A stretch of 64,000 nucleotides of DNA from Marinobacter psychrophilus (GTDB lineage: Bacteria; Pseudomonadota; Gammaproteobacteria; Pseudomonadales; Oleiphilaceae), in NCBI RefSeq assembly GCF_001043175.1, contig NZ_CP011494.1, positions 1,054,001 through 1,118,000 on the forward strand, in the 5' to 3' direction. A program made the translations under genes and the position numbers. Numbering within the stretch: position 1 is the stretch's first letter; every line of letters starts with the position of its first letter. The notes under the pieces were generated by a model that saw only the letters and a program-made list of their open reading frames with translations, ran no database searches and was not told the DNA's origin. Of this stretch, positions 57,801 to 64,000 are shown one piece after another.

Positions 57801-60800
57801 TGGCGCGGGTGCCGAGTCGCTGGCAATCAGCGTCAATGTGGCTACCAATAGCTCATCCAACGAAACCACCGCAAGCATCAACAACAGTGTGATCAATACC
57901 GGTGTGAGCAACCAGGGCGGTGCTGATGTGCTGGTCCGTGCCAACGCCCACGAAGCGGGTCTCGCTGTTTCGGCGGGCATCGCCATCTCGGGCAAGAATT
58001 CAGGCGTCGGCGGCTTCGCCACCAACAGTCAGAAAAAGTCGGCCAAAGCCACTATCGCTAACAGCACAGTGATCGCTGATGCGGCCACAATCAGTGGCAA
58101 TAGCTCGAAAGTAGCTCAGGCGGTTTCCGCCGGAGTGGGTGCCGGTGGCAGCGGTCTGGGCGGCGCGGCCTCGGTAGTGATTACCGAACAACTGGGCACC
58201 ACACGAGCATGGTTACGTGGCGGAACCCTTACCGCCAACACTTTGAATGTCAGCTCGGACCGTCGCCAGGAAGCCAATGTGGCCGCCGGTGCCGTGGGCA
58301 TCGGTGGCAAGGTTGGAGTTGGCTTTGGCCTTGCCGTGAATATTATCGGCGGCGACAGTAAGGCGCTGATCGGTAACGACCTTGATGACGCAGCGGATAC
58401 GCGCACCACTCTGGTCAACGTCGGCAGCCTGACAGTAGATGCCCAGCGCTTGGAGAACGTCAACAGCCATGCTTTTGGCGCAGGCATCAGTGCAGGTTTT
58501 GGCGCAGCGGCAATGATCGATGTCACCGAATTTCGTGGTGAGACGCGAGCCGGCATTTTTGGCAAGCCTGTTGTCGGCGGTTACAGCACCCGAATTCGCG
58601 GCAAGGACGGCGTCGCTGATGCGACCAGTGTGGTCCTCAGTGCGCAGGAAATTCTCGATGCCAGACAGTTCGCCCTAGGGGTAGGTGTGGGTGCCAAGGT
58701 AGGTATTGGCGCCGTCGCTAACGTGGTGCTGGGACGCACTCAGGTGGTTAGTGAAGTGGTGGGCGCGGATATCAAGGCGGGTCTGCTGGATATCGATGCC
58801 ACCTCGCAGCGTCAGACCGATCTGACCAGTATCGCCGGTGCAGCGGGCAAATTCAGCGCGGCGATCAGCATTGGTGTTGCGCTCTTTGGTCAAGGTGATA
58901 CCACCGCAGATGATGGCACCAATGCCGAAGACGAATTTGACGTATCACGGGACGTGGCAAACTCTGTTTTGCAGGCGGACACTGCGAGCTTCAATACGCA
59001 TTTGTCCAGCGATGATGTCGCCGCCATCGAGTCAGAGTCCGGCGCAACCCTCGAGCGCACTTCAGCACCGCCTACTACCACGGCCACCGATGCCGGCAAG
59101 TCACTGAAGTTGTCGGGTGAAAGTGTCACCGCCGCGCGGATCTCCGGTGGCGTGATCGACGTCGATACCCTGAATGTGAACAGCCGTGCCTTGCTGCATA
59201 ACAATCAATTGTTGGGCGCGGCGCAAATCTCGGCGGCAGGTATTGCTGGCGTGATCGGCATTACACGTATGTATGACATGAGTATTGCCACCGTCGACAG
59301 CTCTCTGTCGGCTGACAATGTGGTGGTGGGTGCCACGATCGAGAACGTGTCCGATGAAGATGCTGCCGGGGAATCCAAGTCGGTCGTCATTGGCCTGGGC
59401 GGCATCAGTGTGGTGGTCAACTATGTTGATATCCGTGCGGCCAACCGGGTCGTCGCTGGCGTCTCCGCTGCGAGCGGTTCAGATACGGGTGATTTGATCG
59501 TTACGGCGATGGATACCACAGAGCTGCGCCTCGGTGATGTCGATCCTGGCCGGCCAGACTCGGCGACTGACGGTTCGCTGAACGTGAATCTGGGCACTGC
59601 TGCGATTGGCGTGAGCTACGGTTACGTAAAGAAGGCCAGCGAAGTGGATGCCTGGCTGGGCGAGACCGGCAAGCTGGTCGATGGATATGACAATATGACC
59701 GTCAGCGCCAACAGCTCTGGTCTGGTCAAGAGCACAGCGTTTTCCCTGGCCGGGGGTATTTCTGCGGGCATTCAGGGCGTGGTGACTGATGCCCACGACA
59801 ACTCACATGCCAATGCCACGCTGTTCGGCACCATTGGCACCGGCAGCGGGCTGCTCAGCCTGTCTGCGCAGGTGGTGCCTGAGCTTTACTCCAGCGCCTA
59901 CGGTGTGACGGTCTCCGGCGGCTACTCCATGGGCGGCTCCTTTGCCTACGCCATGACCGACGCCGAAGCACGGGCGACCGTGGCCGATGGTGTGACCTTC
60001 ACCGGCAGCGGTGATGTAGTGGTTCGCAGTGAAGTCGGCGATGGATCCGATGCCGATTATGAGGCGGCGCATGCTGCTGCATTCGCGGCATCCGGTGGCT
60101 TGATGTTGGGTGTGGCCGGCGCCGAAGCTCGCGCGAGCAATAATGCGCAGTCAGTGGCCAGGGTTGGCAATTATGTTTCCATCCCGGATGCCGACTTCGA
60201 AGTGTACGCCCGGCATACCGGCGTACAGATCGCTGATGCCGATGGTTACTTTATTGGTGCCTTTGCCGGCGGCTATCAGGTTGGCCTGGCGGAATCTTTC
60301 AGCTCGACCCGAGTTGAGTTCGGCAAGGATCCGAATGCCACTCTTGAGCGCACCGGTAATCTGATTCTGAATGCCAGCAGCCAGAATGAAAACCAGTCGT
60401 TCACGACCGCCGGTGGTGGCGGTTTTGTTTCCGGGAGTGCGGCGGAAGCCGTGGTCGAGGCGGGCGATCACGCCAGTGGCAACTATGCGGCAGCGGTGCT
60501 GGTAGATGACTGGTTCAGCGGCTACCGCACAGTACCGATCGACGCCGGGAACGTGATCATCCGTGCCAGTAATGAAGTCAACTTTTTTGCCGGCACTGAC
60601 TCGACCACGGTTTCTGTGGTGGGCGGCTCAGGCGCTGTTTCGGATGTAGAGGTCGATACCAACGTCAAGGTGGTGCTGGGTAAGAACGTCAGCCTGAATG
60701 CGCTGGATATAGATATTGATGCACTGAATCAGGCCCGGCAGATTCAAACGCCCTGGGACACCAGTTACACCACCAGCGTGTATGGCGCGGGTGGCGGCGG

Positions 60801-63800
60801 TGCTAATGGTACGGCCGCCCTGTCCAGCCAGAACATCAAGCATTTGCTGGCGGCGGTAGAGGTTGGCGAGAGTGCGGTACTGAAAATATCCGATCTGGCC
60901 TGGATGTACGATGGCTATCGTAACGGCATCACGCTGGATGCCGGCACCGAGTTCTTCGTATATGACAAAGCAGTGATCGAAGTGGGTGGTGCCTTGCAGG
61001 GCGCCGGTGCAGAGTCGGATGTCGATGTGGTGGCGCGTAACCAGGTTACCCTGGGTGACGGTGTGCAGTTGCGCAATGCCTGGGGCAAGATAGGCTTGGG
61101 TACCTATTCACGGGGCAGTGCGGCGGCCGAGGCCGATGTCAGCGTGTGGGCAGTGGCTGGCGTGGCTGGCGGTGTCAGCGATGTGCACCTGGATGTCGAC
61201 AACACCCTGACGCTGGGCAACAACATCGTGATTGATGCCTATGACCAGATCAGCCTGTTTGCTGGCCGTGGCTCTGATGGGCTCAATCAGAATCAACTGG
61301 TGGCAGATGCGCGCAGCAATATTTACAACTGGACGGCGGTCCCGATTCCGGCCGGCAACAAGTCCGAGGGCGATATCGTTCTCGACAACACTGTGGTGTT
61401 CGGCAACAACTTCGTTATAGGCAGTGACGGCCATGTGGCTATTGGCGCCATCGAAGGGGCGCTAAGCGCCAAAGGCACCGGTGTCGAAAAGAACCCATAC
61501 CTGGAGCTGTTCAGCACCGAGAATACCTTTGGCTCCAGCAACAAGGCCGCAACCAATGTTCTGACCTTCAATGGCGATGGCCGCGTGACTGCGGGGCAAT
61601 ATGCCTATCAGTCGGTGAGTATCAACCAGGCTGGAGGCATCACCCGTCAGTTGTATCGATTTGGCAGCGCGGAGCAGCAGGCTGACAAGTACTCATCGCG
61701 GGCTGAACTACAGATTTATATCAATGATCTGAATGCACAGATCGTGGCATTGCAAGCCTGGGACAACACACAGACGGTAACCGAAGGAACCACCCTTGGC
61801 GACGGTGATGGCACAAGCACAGGTGCCGGAAGCAGCAGTGGTACCGACAGCACAGACGTCATCAGTGTTGGCACCAACCCCTACGCCAACGAGATCAACG
61901 ATCTGCAGACCCAGGTGGTGCTGCTGTCGGCCATCGTTAATGACTTGTCGCCGGTGGAAAACTTCGCCATCAAGGTTGCTGATGTTCGGGCTTCGGCCGG
62001 CAATGTCAGCCTTACCGCAGGCTCGATCAACATGGCCTCTGGCAGCACGCCCAGCTTTACGGCTAAGGGTAATGCCAACATTACCATCGACAACCTTTCC
62101 GACCGCCACCTGATGCTGGCGAATCTGGAGATAGCCAACCAGACAGGTGGCAATGTGTTCATCAACGGCGGCGCCAATCTTGGCAGTGTCTTTATCGATG
62201 AGCAGGCAGGCAACCAGTCCGGCGTTTACGTCAATCACGCACCCACTGGGGCGAACTTCAAGAGCGCCGACGTCATCGTCAATGGCGACATCACCAACCT
62301 GCTGTCGAGCGTGAATATCGCGGTAGCCGAAGGGGACCTGATTCAGCAATCGCTGATTCAGGCGAATGCGGTCAACCTCAATGTAGAGAACGGCAGCCTG
62401 CTGCTGAATAGCCCGAACATTGAGCAAGCCTATGGACGAGACCCCGGTGCGCTGGTCAATTACACTCGTCAGTGGAAGCCTACAGACGCCACGGACTTCG
62501 TGCAGTTTTATCTGAACGACAAGTATTCAACGGCGATAAGCGCCACGGGCGCTTCTGCATTCAACGACTGGTTTACCGGTCGCGCCCTGAGCATCGGTGG
62601 TGTTCAGAATCCCTACTACCAGTCGTCGTCCTACGGTTACGACGAGATGAACATCTATTTCAACTGGGGCTTCAGCGATGCTGCGGAATATAACGGGGCG
62701 AATCCTGTGGTGTTCCTCATGGCCACGAACGACAGCTCGCGCGGTGGGCAATACTGGAAGTTCCAGCCGGTGCTTGATTACCAGAATAGGCTAACGAAAA
62801 CCGCAAGCTACGCTCAGGTGAAAAGTCAGCTCGGTTCGACCGGCACCTCGATCATCTCCAACAAGGTCATCATCAATGCCAAGCGGCTGGACATCAACGG
62901 CGCTATCGTGGTGGGTACGGACAACAGTTGGTCGGTCAACGTGGGCGCTGGCTTCGACGCTAAGATTCAGCAGTTTGTCAAAGATACAGGTCTGTCGGCA
63001 GGCGACACCATTAGCCTGACGCCCGGAGAAACCAAAACCCTGCGGGTGATCAATCCAGCTTATCAGCCCTATCCCTGGCTGGTGAACTTCAACCCGTATT
63101 TCTATGTGAACAAGACCTATACGTTCGATATTGCCAAAACCGCAGGTACTTCGGATATCAAACTCAAGTACGACGTTGGCTCAGGGACGCTGGGAATTGA
63201 CGATGTGCCGGTCAGCGGTGGCGGTTATGTAGCCATTCGTGCGGCTATTTCCTCGACCGGGGCGGACGGCAAGATCATCGTCAAGGATGGACTGGGCCAG
63301 ATCGCCATCAACAACGACTCCAATACTCAGCTGAATATTGGCAGGCTGAGCGCTGGGGATGATGCCACGGGTGTGATCCGCATTACCGATCTGAACAAGT
63401 CGAGCACGGTGTCGCAATGGTATATCCACAACCCGGGCAATCAGATCAGTCAGTATCAGACCGATGCCTGGGCGGTATCACATCTCGATCCGAAGTCGTC
63501 GATATTCAAGGGCAATTATGGCGGGACTGGCACCACCTCGAGCATGACCTACAACCCGCTGGCCGGGCAGCTGTTCTACATCCGCGAAGGTGCCACCGTC
63601 GGTCGATCCTATACCCGTCCGGCAGATGGCTATCTGTCGAAGTATCCGACCACGGTCGGCGACTGGGTTTACTCCACGGACTGGAATACCGAGACCAGCT
63701 ACTTTACCAGCTGTGCCCTCAAGCCCGAGGCCTGCTCCGGCGGCGTCGCTGCGCAATATCTGAAGCAGACCTATGACTATGGCAGCCAGTCCGTCACCGG

Positions 63801-64000
63801 TTTCGGCTGGAATATCAGCTACAGCACCTATTATGGTACCGGGCTGACCAATGCTGACCCCACTGTACGCATCCCAACCCGAATGGATATGGATGCCCAT
63901 ACCTACGTCAAGGCGGATCACTCGATCCTCTTTCAATTCAACGGTGTGGCAGAGGGTAATATCAGCGTCGACTCCCGTGCTCCGATCCAACTGACCGGCA
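51850..64000 (+). CDS. Giant filamentous adhesin, two-partner-secretion type, LktA-like (3' end outside window)
   Basis: One open frame of at least 4050 residues that runs off the right edge; about the first third I checked codon by codon and the rest at many points, and saw no stop. After a long N-terminal region with a signal-like helix (WGTLLSAVSLAAPAHN), residues about 40-230 form a haemagglutination/TPS domain: VFQHFVVGGVNTVNLTVPD, then NSYQNGTLGGNVVFASSHG and FLVGPSGVVNVGQL. The rest is degenerate beta-helix repeat rich in Gly, Ala, Asp, Asn, Ser and Thr, with units of roughly 90-120 residues built as GS-x-VN-x-D-x-A-x-I and VxVxA strands. The last ~500 visible residues are different, with more Tyr and Trp. 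The likeness is to LktA-family filamentous adhesins. A TpsB-type outer-membrane pore would be needed and is not in the window. A TTG at 51772 is an alternative start. Confidence 0.88.
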   Translation, partial: MKFPHHPLVLAMGRCRPFARTLTARTAAWGTLLSAVSLAAPAHNIVVDANTASITTNGSVQNIQNANTVNGVPVNVFQHFVVGGVNTVNLTVPDNASRLVNIVKNSTPEIHGVLNSYQNGTLGGNVVFASSHGFLVGPSGVVNVGQLTVRTPTSGDIDDLIAGNKNLDDSLTTSLTGLITIEGKINAKDGIDLQGAQVNVTNSGKLIAGRAFGASYVTTAVVNTGDYKAPTALVKDGGTIHIVADGALGTGDAMIAGDLLADGGITIEASSIEITSTGVLDARDKVTTNTSGNVTLTASNTQEIGFGVALAESSVTLAGKVHANDVTATAQSKAIASFYEDPAAGLTIMALGPFTGAGFYLMAADAEATVNVEGTADVQASGNVKLGSESHALSQASQINTSGGKGSLSAIYNTSDATSTTRIKSGAIVQSGGDLTVTAHNEAFIAASALDVIAADANKVVVAIAVGESDVDATAVIESGAVLGASSLVLAAENQNYYSVSASAMGLKDTEYGIAVAVGDFNTNATAEMGASLGSDTEKTGNVSITALDRTVHQQVKSAVTVGSNTLFRTVGAKPIAGLAAMQNGVNNLIDTKKPAGTEVPKDGDGKISFKGGLAFTMNLSDHEAYAFLGNNLAGQAAAPKIKSTGNLLLASAIDLGTDNASIAGGNDNAAHGDDEGAWRTSAEAAVASPSSRTEGSNKTGSSEKSLAVALNFAINSGDAVAEIGDYVEISAANVGVLAQQKVPISSSYDTWDSFSDVLNKFNGIGGMQNNILSSFANAGTSADNSATGGSLNVVVNDLDTKAWIGNNVKLTTTGTTGWSAGRVVAGNLEAPAIFDTTIPFKTIDYSFDFISSVDVQAYNLNESVHLAGNLGTLGLLPNGNGTNEKGKSVGGSVSFVQQTATAVAGIGASALVTQGDVRIAAHTDERHFLITPSSGSGKGLGFNGVLAILNSESLTHASLSNQASVNTRGLEVLADHDFGNWAASGAFNKSDESAMGLSVAINIAQGDTKAFIGDNSGEQAKVSFKNGSQPAPGAPTTPAPLVPQPGIQANEVRVRARSAGTNGSLAVAGAVNTEPNNNPGLAERFENWYGALGAKSAAGAIEAVDGAGPASIGSAAGDGSNDQANPPAGGGAPVDPNKTGLAAAGSLTVSVNNLDAKAFIDGAKITGRSQTGLVNVTVQALQKVISASASGGAAIAKLGANSPSNQNTIAGAIAYQISFNDALARIQNSTISNAGDVKVQALHGGELTSVALALAVTSSAQNTQNSNNGALSISGAQIYDGTSARIDDSSIISKTVGGRNLEVSAYNNAQIGVGGGSLYLGGKNGGGLAITFAEINDPSAMLPGINPDSNNVLSTAYNEDVYSGSAVEAVISGDGARSTLTGLDTIIVSASAVNRIGIGAAGGGYNGGVENSQGFTGSFAVGSIGADTKALISKTDVNGVRTLKVNASGEDDAALDTQLSNLGSSTINDDYDFSGADVIDNTHIFTAEDGSESSYNYSSAGKRIIAVAGVVQAGKSNAGLSYAHADVKSDTSARMADVNINQGVASTADVAVNARDNSLLYTVAIGVGVSTGKYAGVGSVAVNRLNNRIVAEIGDWDGADSGSINAETVTVTATNDMDMINVAGAVAVGTPDSTGPAGGLAVALNLVGTDEHSTKAYIANTALQASGNVRVKATSGASDDHNLLVGNAIAIGATGGSGLAFAGAFGVNNVDQLVEAGIKDVGTNRSTDANSDRGGKVTVQAYDFTDSVSTAWMGAGSGSGSAGGIAVATNRVDSDVKAAVLGDNVSVGSTSLKVQDLIVDAARDNWLLSISAGVAASPEQSALAGSVSTGIVDGDVSARIAEGASVKAWNSVLVNADAYSENLVGSGALGIGLGNGAGAVAIATALEYGNTSASIDNANVIAEGKGASMTVDSGALANYGTLPDLSTSGQAEDDGDDTNASPVDRDALTTGFSLLNLDKSTQSVDGLAVNATSRTKQQAITVGGAGAESLAISVNVATNSSSNETTASINNSVINTGVSNQGGADVLVRANAHEAGLAVSAGIAISGKNSGVGGFATNSQKKSAKATIANSTVIADAATISGNSSKVAQAVSAGVGAGGSGLGGAASVVITEQLGTTRAWLRGGTLTANTLNVSSDRRQEANVAAGAVGIGGKVGVGFGLAVNIIGGDSKALIGNDLDDAADTRTTLVNVGSLTVDAQRLENVNSHAFGAGISAGFGAAAMIDVTEFRGETRAGIFGKPVVGGYSTRIRGKDGVADATSVVLSAQEILDARQFALGVGVGAKVGIGAVANVVLGRTQVVSEVVGADIKAGLLDIDATSQRQTDLTSIAGAAGKFSAAISIGVALFGQGDTTADDGTNAEDEFDVSRDVANSVLQADTASFNTHLSSDDVAAIESESGATLERTSAPPTTTATDAGKSLKLSGESVTAARISGGVIDVDTLNVNSRALLHNNQLLGAAQISAAGIAGVIGITRMYDMSIATVDSSLSADNVVVGATIENVSDEDAAGESKSVVIGLGGISVVVNYVDIRAANRVVAGVSAASGSDTGDLIVTAMDTTELRLGDVDPGRPDSATDGSLNVNLGTAAIGVSYGYVKKASEVDAWLGETGKLVDGYDNMTVSANSSGLVKSTAFSLAGGISAGIQGVVTDAHDNSHANATLFGTIGTGSGLLSLSAQVVPELYSSAYGVTVSGGYSMGGSFAYAMTDAEARATVADGVTFTGSGDVVVRSEVGDGSDADYEAAHAAAFAASGGLMLGVAGAEARASNNAQSVARVGNYVSIPDADFEVYARHTGVQIADADGYFIGAFAGGYQVGLAESFSSTRVEFGKDPNATLERTGNLILNASSQNENQSFTTAGGGGFVSGSAAEAVVEAGDHASGNYAAAVLVDDWFSGYRTVPIDAGNVIIRASNEVNFFAGTDSTTVSVVGGSGAVSDVEVDTNVKVVLGKNVSLNALDIDIDALNQARQIQTPWDTSYTTSVYGAGGGGANGTAALSSQNIKHLLAAVEVGESAVLKISDLAWMYDGYRNGITLDAGTEFFVYDKAVIEVGGALQGAGAESDVDVVARNQVTLGDGVQLRNAWGKIGLGTYSRGSAAAEADVSVWAVAGVAGGVSDVHLDVDNTLTLGNNIVIDAYDQISLFAGRGSDGLNQNQLVADARSNIYNWTAVPIPAGNKSEGDIVLDNTVVFGNNFVIGSDGHVAIGAIEGALSAKGTGVEKNPYLELFSTENTFGSSNKAATNVLTFNGDGRVTAGQYAYQSVSINQAGGITRQLYRFGSAEQQADKYSSRAELQIYINDLNAQIVALQAWDNTQTVTEGTTLGDGDGTSTGAGSSSGTDSTDVISVGTNPYANEINDLQTQVVLLSAIVNDLSPVENFAIKVADVRASAGNVSLTAGSINMASGSTPSFTAKGNANITIDNLSDRHLMLANLEIANQTGGNVFINGGANLGSVFIDEQAGNQSGVYVNHAPTGANFKSADVIVNGDITNLLSSVNIAVAEGDLIQQSLIQANAVNLNVENGSLLLNSPNIEQAYGRDPGALVNYTRQWKPTDATDFVQFYLNDKYSTAISATGASAFNDWFTGRALSIGGVQNPYYQSSSYGYDEMNIYFNWGFSDAAEYNGANPVVFLMATNDSSRGGQYWKFQPVLDYQNRLTKTASYAQVKSQLGSTGTSIISNKVIINAKRLDINGAIVVGTDNSWSVNVGAGFDAKIQQFVKDTGLSAGDTISLTPGETKTLRVINPAYQPYPWLVNFNPYFYVNKTYTFDIAKTAGTSDIKLKYDVGSGTLGIDDVPVSGGGYVAIRAAISSTGADGKIIVKDGLGQIAINNDSNTQLNIGRLSAGDDATGVIRITDLNKSSTVSQWYIHNPGNQISQYQTDAWAVSHLDPKSSIFKGNYGGTGTTSSMTYNPLAGQLFYIREGATVGRSYTRPADGYLSKYPTTVGDWVYSTDWNTETSYFTSCALKPEACSGGVAAQYLKQTYDYGSQSVTGFGWNISYSTYYGTGLTNADPTVRIPTRMDMDAHTYVKADHSILFQFNGVAEGNISVDSRAPIQLTG

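Noticed and set aside
52000..63990. Many open frames on both strands within the adhesin region
   Set aside because: All are shadows of the single long plus-strand frame, whose TPS domain and repeats are recognisable.

Overview
The window is a stretch of chromosome from a Gram-negative, flagellated gammaproteobacterium. Gene content and order (ypjD-ffh-rpsP-rimM-trmD-rplS, xerD-dsbC-hom-thrC-recJ, fxsA-groES-groEL, purK-purE) resemble Pseudomonas and, in my judgement, marine relatives such as Marinobacter. The genus is an inference from gene order and protein likeness; there is no rRNA here to test it. No transposase, prophage or CRISPR array was seen.

Layout. 1-8.1 kb: the end of dinB, a small exported protein, an acetyl-CoA hydrolase/transferase family protein, a SlyD-like isomerase, an RstA/RstB-like two-component pair, and a convergent block holding an FbpC-like ABC ATPase and argF. 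8.4-13.5 kb: grxD, a DUF1631 protein, a CNNM/CBS membrane protein and ypjD. 13.7-23.6 kb: two conserved housekeeping runs, the SRP/ribosome/tRNA-modification genes (ffh to rplS) and the xerD to recJ run. 23.7-31.1 kb: a flagellar filament island with two divergent flagellin genes, flaG, fliD and fliS. 31.2-38.6 kb: argG, a YajQ-family gene, an AmpG-like transporter, an alkyltransferase-like protein, a FabG-like reductase, fxsA and groESL. 38.7-46.1 kb: a lone secretin gene gspD, an M48 protease with lemA, sodB, purK and purE. 46.2-51 kb: a coiled-coil membrane protein, a Val-Asp-Val tRNA cluster, a PEP-CTERM protein, a long FabG-type reductase and an initiator tRNA. 51-64 kb: a SapC-family gene followed by a giant adhesin gene that runs off the right edge.

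The most unusual structure is in the flagellar island. The two divergent flagellin genes carry a 681-bp segment that appears identical base for base, in inverted orientation (24377-25057 and 26540-27220). It lies exactly in the central, surface-exposed part that is normally the most variable, while the flanking conserved ends differ at many silent positions. This points to recent gene conversion, or to an arrangement in which recombination between the arms could flip the 1.5-kb segment holding both promoters and N-termini.

A second theme is a family of short palindromes built around GGGGACAGATTT-AAATCTGTCCCC, scattered between genes at 8.3, 23.6-23.7, 28.5, 40.7, 43.4-43.5 and 43.6 kb. Different copies carry paired base changes that keep the stem, so the fold itself seems to be maintained (a REP-like element).

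The last 12 kb are one reading frame with a two-partner-secretion (haemagglutinin-type) N-terminal domain and thousands of residues of degenerate repeats, of the LktA-like filamentous adhesin kind. Its 3' end and any partner transporter lie outside the window.
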